Shown piece after piece: positions 1-6,565 of a DNA stretch of 8,315 nt. A program made the position numbers and the translations under genes. Under the pieces are notes generated by a model. It did not search any database. It was not told the DNA's origin and saw only the letters and a list, made by a program, of their open reading frames with translations. Within the stretch, counting starts at the first letter, position 1. Each line of letters begins with the position of its first letter. Source of the stretch: Caldifarciminota bacterium (lineage in GTDB: Bacteria; WOR-3; Hydrothermia; UBA1063; CAJXJZ01); the NCBI GenBank assembly GCA_027073945.1, contig JALTEL010000286.1:1-8315 (forward strand). Reading direction: 5' to 3'.

Positions 1-2748
1 GTTTATTCTTTTTACCACTCTTCCGCTTAAGTCGTATAGTTTTAATGTGACTTCCGATGCTTTCGGTAATCCGTACCTGATTATTAGTGCCTTGCCTTTC
101 ATTGCCACATTCTTTATCTCGTATTTTACAGGTGTCTTCTCTTTCTCTTTTACTGATACGTTGAATGAATATGTGCCTGTGTCAGGTTCTCTTGTTCTGT
201 TCCCTGCATAGTCCTCTGCTGTTATGTAATACTCTATTATTGCACTGTCCTGTGAGGGTATCTCGGGTATTGTGTCCACATACCAGTTTGCAGGTAAAAC
301 CTCCATCGTGTCTTGCATCCATGTGCCACTGGATACCCTGTAATAAAGTACAGGATTATACAGTGTTAAATTGTCCACTGCCTTTGCCTCTACTTCAAAT
401 GGTCCGAAGTAATATCCAGTATCACTCAAGACGGTTATGCTGTCTATCGTAGGTGCTATTACATCCACTCCAAACTGCCAAAGCAGTGACCAGTTGCCCT
501 GATTGCCAGCCTCGTCATATGCCCGCACTCTCCAGTAATAGTAATCCTCAGGAAGGTTTAATGTTATACTGTTTAAACTGAGTGTATCTACTATCATAGG
601 AGTTGTGAATGTGTTGGTAGTATCAACCTCAAATATGTAATAAACAGGAGATTTTGATACACTTGTCCACTGGAATAATACTGAATTGTTATTCGTCCAC
701 AAGCTATCCGTTGGTGATACAAGTGCCGGGGCATCCGGTGCATGTGCATCAACCCCTACATACCATACAGATGACCAGCCACCTTCGTTACCTGCAAGGT
801 CGTATGCCTTTACCCACCAGTAGTATTCTCCATCGGACAGCGGAATTGTATCATTTGTGTACTCTGTTGTATCAACTACAATAGGGTTTATAAAAGACGA
901 TGCTGTATCTATTGCTATTATATACCTTATAGGTGATTTAGTATACTTTGAAACACTACTCCATTTGAAAATGACCATATTTGTCGTAACCCATGAATTG
1001 TTTGTCGGTGATTGTTGTACTGGAGTTCCAGGTGCACTTCTATCCACTTCAACTTTGAAGATGTTTGACCATTCTCCTATATTGCCCGCTCCGTCAACTG
1101 CCCTTACTCTCCAATAATATATAGAATCGGGAAGGTTAAAAGTGATAGTGGTATCCAATCCTGTATTTACTTCTACAACTCCATCTGTAAACAGACTATC
1201 AAATGCCCTTTGATAGATATAATATTCCACTCCGCTTAGATTATCTGTTGTATTATACCATATAAAATTAACCAAGCTATTAAGGTATGCATTATTTAAA
1301 GGATACGCAAGCTGAACTTTCAAAGGTGCACGAGAATCAATTATAAAATCATTATCACTTACATCCTGTGCGAGGGTGTCCCATGACGTAGATATAGCCT
1401 GTACTTTTAATCTGCAAAGAGGGTTGTTTATAGCAGGAACAGTCCAGACATAGTCTGTATCTGTAGGAGGGATATTATCAGATATTAGCGAATAAGTTAA
1501 GCCATCATCTATTGAATAACTGAGACGGAGGTGGTCCACTCTGTATGTATCTGCACACTCAAACTTAATATCATAATTCTGCCCACCTGCTAACTTCTCT
1601 CCACCATTTGGCGCATATAAGGCTACTCGGCTGACTTTGATTAAATATACATCATCATTACCTGCTCCATAAGAGTCAGTATATCCTGTAATTATATATC
1701 CACCATCCGAAGTTACTTTGATAGAATAGGCTCTTTCTGCACTATTTCCCCCATAAGCTCTTGTCCATAGAGTATCTCCACTTGATGTAATCCTTATAAT
1801 ATACACATCGCCATCATAATCTCCATAAGATTTTGTAAACCCTGCTATAATATATCCCGTATCTTTAATTTGTTGGATTGAATAACCCACATCACTTGAA
1901 TCTCCACCATAATATTTTGTCCATGTGGTGTTTCCAAGTGGATCTGTTTTGATCACATAGACCTGATCACTGTTATACCCTTTTATACCTGCATTACCTA
2001 CCACTATATAGCCACTATCTAAAGTCTGAACAACAGAACGACCAATCTCAAGATTGGATCCGCCATAACTCTTTGTCCATAAAGCGTTTCCAAACGAGTC
2101 AGTTTTGACTAAATATACATCAGTATTCCCAGAAATATATGAGCCTGTGTACCCAGCTATGATATATCCGCCATCATAGGTCTGTTGTACAGAGTTCCCA
2201 CTAGTGCCACCATAGGTCTTTTTCCATAAAGTATCTCCATCCACATTTGTTTTTATTAGAAATACATTTCCTCCAGATGTTCCAGTTATCATATATCCAC
2301 TATCTGGAGTTTGTATTACAGAATTGGCTGTACCAGTTAGGACTTTTGCCCATAGGGTATCTCCATTTGCATCTGTCTTAATTAAATATGCACTACTACT
2401 ATTGTAAACACCTGCTATAATATATCCACTATCATAGGTCTGTTGAACACAAGCTCCAACATCATTATTCAGCCCTCCATAAGTATTTGTCCATATTGTA
2501 TTTCCAAAGGAGTCCGTTTTGATTAAATATACATCCCAACCACCTGCACCATAAGACTCTGTATGTCCTGTAATTATATATCCACCATCTGTGGTCTGCT
2601 GCACTGAAGAACCACGATCATCATTACTTCCCCCAAAAGTTTTTTGCCAATCAAGTTTCTGTGCATTCAATGCACCTGCTGTGAGTATTACCATGCCCAG
2701 CAAAAGGGCATATTTCCATATTTTTGAGACACTCACTCTTTTATTCAT
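1..2748 (-). CDS. Secreted multidomain protein: seven propeller-like repeats, Ig/FnIII-like modules, C-terminal sorting-type domain (partial)
   Basis: I followed the frame from the ATG at 2748-2746 through to position 1 with no stop, giving 916 residues; the C-terminus is outside the window. Residues 1-29 form a Sec signal peptide: basic start MNKRVSVSK, hydrophobic core, likely cleavage after ALNA. Residues 34-371 hold seven units of 42-52 residues built on W-x-K-x-YGG, SVQQT-x-DGGYIIAG, DVYLIKTD and GN-x-x-W, suggesting a seven-bladed beta-propeller. Residues about 377-473 begin with APNGGE, typical of an Ig-like surface module. Residues 474-763 are three fibronectin-III-like repeats, each with YYW-x-V-(R/K)-A-x-D-x-AGN. 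Residues 764-865 form another Ig-like module. The segment 877-916 (GLPKASEVTLKLYDLSGRVV) resembles the start of FlgD-like or type IX secretion sorting domains. It is probably an exported surface or adhesive protein; no catalytic residues are recognisable. The start is supported by AGGGGG 6 nt upstream. Confidence 0.9.
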   Translation of the reverse strand, partial: MNKRVSVSKIWKYALLLGMVILTAGALNAQKLDWQKTFGGSNDDRGSSVQQTTDGGYIITGHTESYGAGGWDVYLIKTDSFGNTIWTNTYGGLNNDVGACVQQTYDSGYIIAGVYNSSSAYLIKTDANGDTLWAKVLTGTANSVIQTPDSGYMITGTSGGNVFLIKTNVDGDTLWKKTYGGTSGNSVQQTYDGGYIIAGYTGSYISGNTDVYLVKTDSFGNALWTKSYGGSNLEIGRSVVQTLDSGYIVVGNAGIKGYNSDQVYVIKTDPLGNTTWTKYYGGDSSDVGYSIQQIKDTGYIIAGFTKSYGDYDGDVYIIRITSSGDTLWTRAYGGNSAERAYSIKVTSDGGYIITGYTDSYGAGNDDVYLIKVSRVALYAPNGGEKLAGGQNYDIKFECADTYRVDHLRLSYSIDDGLTYSLISDNIPPTDTDYVWTVPAINNPLCRLKVQAISTSWDTLAQDVSDNDFIIDSRAPLKVQLAYPLNNAYLNSLVNFIWYNTTDNLSGVEYYIYQRAFDSLFTDGVVEVNTGLDTTITFNLPDSIYYWRVRAVDGAGNIGEWSNIFKVEVDRSAPGTPVQQSPTNNSWVTTNMVIFKWSSVSKYTKSPIRYIIAIDTASSFINPIVVDTTEYTNDTIPLSDGEYYWWVKAYDLAGNEGGWSSVWYVGVDAHAPDAPALVSPTDSLWTNNNSVLFQWTSVSKSPVYYIFEVDTTNTFTTPMIVDTLSLNSITLNLPEDYYYWRVRAYDEAGNQGNWSLLWQFGVDVIAPTIDSITVLSDTGYYFGPFEVEAKAVDNLTLYNPVLYYRVSSGTWMQDTMEVLPANWYVDTIPEIPSQDSAIIEYYITAEDYAGNRTREPDTGTYSFNVSVKEKEKTPVKYEIKNVAMKGKALIIRYGLPKASEVTLKLYDLSGRVVKRIN
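460..1329 (-). repeat. Three tandem fibronectin-III-like modules
   Basis: Residues 474-571, 572-669 and 670-763 align with each other. Each opens with AP-x-x-P or a similar motif followed by a 'P-x-(N/D)' turn. Each carries a central F-x-W core strand and ends with YYW-(R/W)-V-(R/K)-A-x-D-x-AGN-x-G-x-W-S and a (V/F)-x-V-D linker. This is typical of extracellular beta-sandwich spacers that hold a head domain away from the cell. Confidence 0.8.
1636..2649 (-). repeat. Seven tandem ~50-codon propeller-like repeats
   Basis: Units start at the conserved Trp at residues 34, 86, 133, 175, 224, 276 and 328, with lengths 52, 47, 42, 49, 52, 52 and about 44 residues. The similarity is also visible in the DNA: several units share near-identical runs such as 'ataggtctgttg' and 'atatatcc(a/g)cc/ctatc' on the plus strand. 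Units 2 and 3 are short because they lack most of the loop that reads SYGAG-x-D elsewhere. Seven copies match a closed seven-bladed propeller, but the fold itself is inferred. Confidence 0.85.
2662..2748 (-). other. Signal peptide of the secreted repeat protein
   Basis: Residues 1-29 have four basic residues in the first twelve, a hydrophobic stretch (YALLLGMVILTAGA) and a small-residue cleavage site ALNA before QKLDW. This is a classical Sec/SPase I signal. There is no cysteine after the site, so it is not a lipoprotein signal. Confidence 0.85.
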
Positions 2749-2754
2749 CCCAAA

Positions 2755-2760
2755 CCCCCT
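2755..2760 (-). promoter_or_regulatory. Shine-Dalgarno site of the secreted repeat protein
   Basis: On the minus strand AGGGGG is followed by a 6-nt spacer (TTTGGG) and the ATG. It confirms the chosen start, which also gives a well-formed signal peptide. Confidence 0.75.
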
Positions 2761-2854
2761 GTTTATTTTTTATTTTCTGATATTATCCCGAGAAGCTGTT
2801 AATACAACAACCCTTTTTAACAAATCTTCTATGAAAATTTTAATCCCTACTTTT

Positions 2855-2867
2855 TGGCTGATAGCCA
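2855..2867 (-). promoter_or_regulatory. Small hairpin at the predicted mRNA 5' end
   Basis: TGGCT-ATC-AGCCA on the minus strand forms a perfect 5-bp stem with a 3-nt loop. It begins at, or one base after, the predicted transcription start (about 2868). A stem at the extreme 5' end of a bacterial mRNA commonly slows 5'-end-dependent decay. It is not a terminator, because an A tract rather than a T tract follows it on the minus strand. Confidence 0.4.
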
Positions 2868-2874
2868 TATTGAT

Positions 2875-2903
2875 ATTATACACCTCCACAGACAATTTGT
2901 CAA
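2875..2903 (-). promoter_or_regulatory. Perfect-consensus sigma-70 promoter for the secreted repeat protein
   Basis: Reading the minus strand, TTGACA (2903-2898) is followed by exactly 17 bp and then TATAAT (2880-2875). Both hexamers and the spacing match the housekeeping consensus. The expected transcription start is near 2868, giving a 5' leader of about 120 nt before the ATG at 2748. No operator-like symmetry overlaps the core elements, so the promoter looks strong and possibly constitutive; expression itself is inference. Confidence 0.85.
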
Positions 2904-3132
2904 GGTCTATGTGCAAAACAAGCAAAGCACATATTACCTGAATAATAGTACTTTCTTTATTCCCCTGTATTCATCTTTTTTCGTGTTTGGTTTCTTCATT
3001 ATTTTTGTGTTTATTTAACTCTTTTCCCCAAAAAGGAGGCTTTCTTCTCTATGACACAATTTGGTTTATACTGTCTTAAAATTGTAGTTAAATAAAAATT
3101 TGATTTGGATTGTATGCGTTAGGGATAAAAAG

Positions 3133-3161
3133 TTGCAGATATGGATGAAAAACCTTATAAT
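3133..3161 (+). promoter_or_regulatory. Promoter of tRNA-Pro and probably of the downstream sugar operon
   Basis: TATAAT at 3156-3161 is a perfect -10 box. Seventeen bp upstream is TTGCAG (3133-3138), a weak -35 that keeps the TTG. A start at a purine at the usual distance would be A3167 or A3170, only 4 or 1 nt before the mature tRNA 5' end. No other promoter lies between here and the first operon gene. Confidence 0.65.
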
Positions 3162-3170
3162 TTAACACTA

Positions 3171-3245
3171 CGGGGCGTAGCGCAGTTTGGATAGCGCGTC
3201 TGGTTCGGGACTAGAAGGTCGGTGGTTCAAATCCACTCGCCCCGA
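3171..3245 (+). tRNA. tRNA-Pro (anticodon CGG)
   Basis: The full cloverleaf can be folded. The acceptor stem CGGGGCG/CGCCCCG is perfect over 7 bp. The D stem is GCGC/GCGC (3180-3183 with 3194-3197). The anticodon stem is TCTGG/CTAGA with one G-T pair, and the loop TTCGGGA carries anticodon CGG at 3206-3208, reading CCG. The variable loop is AGGTC. The T stem GGTGG/CCACT closes the loop TTCAAAT. The C1-G72 pair, discriminator A73 and G37 are the usual features of bacterial proline tRNAs. The 3' CCA is not encoded, since A73 is followed by TTTTT, so it must be added by nucleotidyltransferase after RNase Z-type trimming. Confidence 0.97.
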
Positions 3246-3257
3246 TTTTTAAAAACT

Positions 3258-4562
3258 ATGAAAGTAACTGTTATAGGTCTGGGATATGTAGGAATAATCA
3301 CAGGGACGGGTCTTGCTGATATGGGCCATGAAGTCATTGGCTTTGACATTGACACTGATAAGATAAAAAAGCTTCAGAACGGGAAATCACCTATTTACGA
3401 GCCAGGCCTCGATGAAATGCTTGAGAGAAATATTAAAAACAAAAGATTGCAGTTCACTACATCTGCGGAAAGCGCTGTAAAATTCGGTGAAATCATATTT
3501 ATATGCACAGGCACTCCCTCAAAACCTGATGGTAGTGCAGACCTTACACAGGTGGAAAATGCGGCAAAAACAGTGGCAAGATACATGGATACGTATAAGT
3601 TAATTGTTGAAAAATCCACGGTTCCTGTTAAAACGGCAGAATGGATTGAAAGAACTCTAAAACTATATCTCAAAGGTAATTATCAATTTGACATTGCCTC
3701 AAATCCTGAATTCTTGAAGGAGGGAAATGCAATTGCAGATTTTTTACATCCTGATAGAATTGTAATAGGCGTTAAAACCAGCAGGGCAAAAAAACTATTG
3801 AAAGCTCTGTACAAACCTTTAAAAACAAAGGTGATTGTAACAGATATCAGCACTGCTGAGATTATAAAGCATGCATCCAATGCTTTTCTTGCAACAAAGA
3901 TTTCGTTTATAAACATGATATCTGACCTGTGTGAAAAAGCCGGGGCGGATATAGACCTTGTGTCAAGGGCTATGGGAATGGATAAGAGGATAGGTAAGTA
4001 CTTCTTGAAGGCAGGGGTCGGATACGGAGGCTCCTGTTTCCCAAAGGATGTCAAGGCCCTTGTCCATGTCGGAGAAAATTATGGATTGAATTTTTCACTT
4101 TTGAAAGATGTTAATAATATAAATGAAAACAGGGTTGATGTTTTAATGTCCCATATTAAAAGAGCGCTATGGAACCTCAAAGACAAACAGATTGCAATAT
4201 GGGGACTTGCCTTTAAACCTGATACGGATGATATAAGGGAAGCGCCTGCTATAAAAGTTATAAAGCGTATACTGGACGAGGGCGGCTCACTCTCGCTTTA
4301 TGACCCTGTTGCAGCTTCCAATATGCAAAGGATGTATCCTGAAAATGAAAAAATCAAATATTACAATGATAAGTATGAAGCTGTCAATGCAAAAGATGCT
4401 TTAATAATTCTAACGGAATGGAAAGAATTTTATGAAGCTGATTTAAGCAGGATAAAACAGAGCTTACTCACCCCGATCGTTATAGATGGTAGAAACATAT
4501 ATAACCCGAAGATTATGAAAAAGCAAGGATTCGAATATTATTCAATGGGGAGAAAAATTTGA
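3258..4562 (+). CDS. ugd: UDP-glucose 6-dehydrogenase
   Basis: This 434-residue cytoplasmic enzyme oxidises UDP-glucose to UDP-glucuronate with two NAD+. The N-terminal Rossmann motif is GLGYVG (residues 7-12). The conserved NPEFLKEG has E151 and K154. K204 and N208 lie in KHASNAF, and the catalytic Cys260 lies in GGSCFPKD, followed by Asp264. The C-terminal domain carries GLAFKPDTDD and ends with IVIDGRNIYNP, as in full-length UGD. An in-frame GTG at 3222 lies inside the tRNA and would add 12 non-conserved residues. The ATG at 3258 gives the family's usual start (MKVTVIGLGYVG), only 12 nt after the tRNA. The spacer TTTTTAAAAACT contains no Shine-Dalgarno sequence. It is the first gene of a five-gene overlapping operon and supplies the substrate of the next enzyme. 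Confidence 0.96.
   Translation: MKVTVIGLGYVGIITGTGLADMGHEVIGFDIDTDKIKKLQNGKSPIYEPGLDEMLERNIKNKRLQFTTSAESAVKFGEIIFICTGTPSKPDGSADLTQVENAAKTVARYMDTYKLIVEKSTVPVKTAEWIERTLKLYLKGNYQFDIASNPEFLKEGNAIADFLHPDRIVIGVKTSRAKKLLKALYKPLKTKVIVTDISTAEIIKHASNAFLATKISFINMISDLCEKAGADIDLVSRAMGMDKRIGKYFLKAGVGYGGSCFPKDVKALVHVGENYGLNFSLLKDVNNINENRVDVLMSHIKRALWNLKDKQIAIWGLAFKPDTDDIREAPAIKVIKRILDEGGSLSLYDPVAASNMQRMYPENEKIKYYNDKYEAVNAKDALIILTEWKEFYEADLSRIKQSLLTPIVIDGRNIYNPKIMKKQGFEYYSMGRKI
4547..4552 (+). promoter_or_regulatory. Shine-Dalgarno site supporting a TTG start
   Basis: GGGGAG lies inside the end of the upstream dehydrogenase gene, 6 nt before the TTG at 4559. It supports the non-ATG start, which also places the Rossmann motif at the usual distance from the N-terminus. 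Confidence 0.65.
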
Positions 4563-5503
4563 AAAAGGTAGTTATATCCGGTGCAGGCGGATTTATAGGC
4601 TCCCATCTGGTTGACAGATTCCTGAGAGAAGGCTGGTACGTTGTTGGCATTGACAATTTTCTGACTGGCAACAGGAAAAATATAGAACACAACCTGAATA
4701 ACAGTAATTTTGAATTGGTTACGCTTGATATCTCTGTGGAGCAGCAGATTCGCATTGATGCTGCACTTATCATGCATTTTGCATCACCTGCATCTCCAAT
4801 AGATTATTATAAATATCCGATTAAAACACTCAGAGTAAATTCCATCGGTACTTTGAATTTGCTTGAGAATGCCAGGGCATTCCATACAAAATTTCTTATG
4901 GCCTCAACTTCGGAAGTTTATGGGGACCCTGCAGTGCATCCTCAGGTTGAAACCTATTTCGGCAATGTTAATCCGAATGGCATAAGAAGTGTATATGACG
5001 AGGGTAAAAGGTTCTCGGAGGCCGCTACTATGGCATATCATAGAGAGTACGACTTAGATGCTCGCATTGTAAGGATTTTCAATACTTATGGCCCCAGAAT
5101 GAAGCCCGATGACGGAAGGATTATACCCAATTTCATAATGCAGGCCATGGAGGGCAAACCAATAACCATCTATGGCAATGGCAAGCAAACGAGGAGTTAT
5201 TGCTATGTCTCAGATCTTGTTGAGGGCATATACAGAATGGCAACCTTGCCCGATCTTTCCGGAAAGGTCGTAAATCTTGGCAATCCTGAGGAGTATACTG
5301 TTATTGAAACTGCGGAAATCATAAAGGGTATGCTGAATTCAAAATCCGAATTCAAATTTCTTGACCCAATGGAGGATGACCCCCAGAAAAGGAATCCTGA
5401 TATTAAAAAAGCAAAGAAACTGTTGAAGTGGGAGCCTGCGGTTCCTTTTGAGCAGGGCATAAAAAAGACAATAGAATACTTCAGAACAATTAAAAATGGG
5501 TAA
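4559..5503 (+). CDS. uxs: UDP-glucuronate decarboxylase (UDP-xylose synthase), SDR family
   Basis: This 314-residue extended short-chain dehydrogenase converts UDP-glucuronate to UDP-xylose via a UDP-4-keto-pentose, recycling bound NAD+. The NAD-binding glycines are in GAGGFIGSHL (residues 8-17). HFASPASPIDY (73-83) and the STSEVYGDP stretch with S118 and E119 are decarboxylase hallmarks. The catalytic Tyr146 and Lys150 are in SVYDEGKR, and RIFNTYGPRM plus GKQTRSYCYVSDL match the substrate-binding half. Its length fits stand-alone UXS proteins rather than the bifunctional ArnA, and no formyltransferase domain is present. The start is TTG, whose TTGA overlaps the upstream stop. An ArnA-type enzyme releasing the 4-keto intermediate cannot be fully excluded, but no aminotransferase that would use it is encoded alongside. 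Confidence 0.93.
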   Translation: MKKVVISGAGGFIGSHLVDRFLREGWYVVGIDNFLTGNRKNIEHNLNNSNFELVTLDISVEQQIRIDAALIMHFASPASPIDYYKYPIKTLRVNSIGTLNLLENARAFHTKFLMASTSEVYGDPAVHPQVETYFGNVNPNGIRSVYDEGKRFSEAATMAYHREYDLDARIVRIFNTYGPRMKPDDGRIIPNFIMQAMEGKPITIYGNGKQTRSYCYVSDLVEGIYRMATLPDLSGKVVNLGNPEEYTVIETAEIIKGMLNSKSEFKFLDPMEDDPQKRNPDIKKAKKLLKWEPAVPFEQGIKKTIEYFRTIKNG

Positions 5504-5855
5504 ATACGCTTACGTATATTGGTCCATATTATTCAATGTACTCGGCCAACTTTCAATAAAATGGTCGATGATAAAATTCGGGAAGGTGAGTCTTTCGGCA
5601 GGCAATATGCATAGAATTATTGAAATGTTTTTAAAACCCTATTCTATTTTGGGATTAATTCTTTACGCCATAAGCGCTGTCTTCTGGCTGGCAGCACTTT
5701 CAAGAGTTGAACTCTCGGTTGCTTATCCTATGTTGAGTATCGGTTATGTTCTTGTGTTTTTCCTTGCAGGATTTTTGCTTGGAGAGAGCATGAGCATTGT
5801 TAAGTTTGGGGGAATTGCACTTATAATTGCAGGTATTTTTATGGTGACAAAATGA
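5496..5855 (+). CDS. Small four-helix DMT/SMR-type membrane protein, ArnE/ArnF-like lipid-linked sugar flippase
   Basis: This 119-residue integral membrane protein has four predicted helices at about residues 4-22, 50-68, 72-95 and 100-118. The GQLSIKW segment in helix 1 and VELSVAYPMLSIGYV at the start of helix 3 closely resemble ArnE/ArnF, the SMR-like subunits that flip undecaprenyl-phosphate-L-Ara4N. The LGE after helix 3 is a common drug/metabolite-transporter motif. The start overlaps the upstream decarboxylase by 8 nt and no clear Shine-Dalgarno site is seen, so translational coupling is likely. Its place between nucleotide-sugar enzymes and a polyprenyl-phosphate glycosyltransferase supports a flippase role rather than drug efflux. 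Only one such subunit is encoded here, whereas the enterobacterial system uses two, so a homodimer is likely. Confidence 0.85.
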   Translation: MGKYAYVYWSILFNVLGQLSIKWSMIKFGKVSLSAGNMHRIIEMFLKPYSILGLILYAISAVFWLAALSRVELSVAYPMLSIGYVLVFFLAGFLLGESMSIVKFGGIALIIAGIFMVTK

Positions 5856-6565
5856 AATTGACGGTGATTGTTCCTGCATACAATGAATCAGCAACAATAG
5901 AAAAGGTTTTAACACGCCTTGTAACTGTTAAGCCGGAACAAAAGGAAATTATAGTGGTGGATGACGGCTCTACGGATGGAACAAGGCAAATTCTGAATAA
6001 ACTTGCGGATAGTATATCCAATTTAAAAGTTGTCTTTCATGAAAAAAACAGGGGTAAAGGTGGAGCAATAAAAACAGGCCTCTCTTATATGACAGGCGAT
6101 GCCGTAGTTATTCAGGATGCTGACCTTGAATATGACCCTGCAGAGCTTATTAAACTCTTAAAGCCCATAGAGGAAAACAGGGCACGGGTGGTATATGGTT
6201 CAAGATTGCTTGAGAAATCCAATTCAAAGGGTTCAATTGCATTTTATATTGGGCGGTATTCTATTTCCTATGTTGTAAATTTGCTCTTTGGCACACATAT
6301 AACAGATGCATACACATGCTACAAAATGTTCAAAAAATCTGTTATAAAAAACATTGATATAACTTCCAATGGCTTTGAACTTGAAGCTGAACTAACTGCA
6401 AAAACTATACTCATGGGGGAGAAAATAATGGAAGTGCCTATAAAATATTATCCAAGAACAATAAATGAAGGGAAAAAAATCAACTGGAGGGACTGGTTTA
6501 AAGGTGTTAAAGCACTTATAAAATATAGGTTTGGTGAATATGGCAAAAAAGAAGAAAAAAAATAA
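5852..6565 (+). CDS. Family 2 glycosyltransferase, DPM1-like polyprenyl-phosphate sugar synthase
   Basis: This 237-residue GT-A fold enzyme has no membrane helix. It carries VIVPAYNES near the N-terminus, VDDGSTDGT with D37 and D38, HEKNRGKGGAIKTGL, and the metal-binding DAD at residues 89-91 (QDADLEYDP). VVYGSRLL and the C-terminal EVPIKYYPRTINEGKKI follow, all typical of dolichol/polyprenyl-phosphate mannose or glucose synthase relatives. Such enzymes transfer a sugar from a nucleotide donor to polyprenyl phosphate on the inner membrane face. The actual sugar cannot be read from the sequence; with the two upstream enzymes, UDP-xylose or UDP-glucuronate are candidates. The start overlaps the SMR stop as ATGA. 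ArnC-type homologues carry C-terminal membrane helices that are absent here, so this protein is probably peripheral. Confidence 0.9.
   Translation: MKLTVIVPAYNESATIEKVLTRLVTVKPEQKEIIVVDDGSTDGTRQILNKLADSISNLKVVFHEKNRGKGGAIKTGLSYMTGDAVVIQDADLEYDPAELIKLLKPIEENRARVVYGSRLLEKSNSKGSIAFYIGRYSISYVVNLLFGTHITDAYTCYKMFKKSVIKNIDITSNGFELEAELTAKTILMGEKIMEVPIKYYPRTINEGKKINWRDWFKGVKALIKYRFGEYGKKEEKK
6527..6530 (+). promoter_or_regulatory. Weak ribosome binding site deciding the GT-C start
   Basis: AGGT lies 9 nt before the ATG at 6540. In-frame TTG (6531) and GTG (6534) lie closer and would leave 0-3 nt of spacing, so the ATG is preferred. Confidence 0.45.

Larger units (their letters stand above)
2749..3170. 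other. Divergent intergenic region
   Basis: This 422-bp AT-rich stretch separates the minus-strand secreted protein from the plus-strand tRNA and sugar operon. It holds the minus-strand consensus promoter (2875-2903), the 5' hairpin (2855-2867), a plus-strand promoter against the tRNA (3133-3161), and a strong AGGAGG (3034-3039) placed 11 nt before a 14-codon open frame (3051-3095). Nothing recognisable is seen at about 2905-3030 or 3096-3132. No intrinsic terminator or mobile-element end was found. Confidence 0.6.

Noticed and set aside
165..1117. Plus-strand open frames of 76-95 codons in the left region
   Set aside because: They lie opposite an uninterrupted minus-strand gene with clear domain repeats, have no ribosome sites or recognisable protein features, and are antisense shadows.
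1636..2649. CRISPR array or non-coding tandem repeat
   Set aside because: The periodic similarity is in codon register (~126-156 nt units of varying length) and encodes a conserved protein repeat, without fixed-length spacers.
2591..2941. Plus-strand 116-codon frame spanning the secreted protein's start and promoter
   Set aside because: It overlaps the signal-peptide coding region and the minus-strand promoter, and its composition is that of a read-through of AT-rich non-coding DNA.
3171..3245. Integration (att) site at the tRNA 3' end
   Set aside because: No integrase gene and no direct repeat of the tRNA 3' end is seen in the window, and the following genes form an ordinary biosynthetic operon.
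3222..3257. N-terminal extension of the dehydrogenase from a GTG at 3222
   Set aside because: This GTG lies in the T arm of the tRNA, and the added residues (MVQIHSPRFLKT) do not belong to the family, whose proteins begin at the MKVTVIGLGYVG strand.
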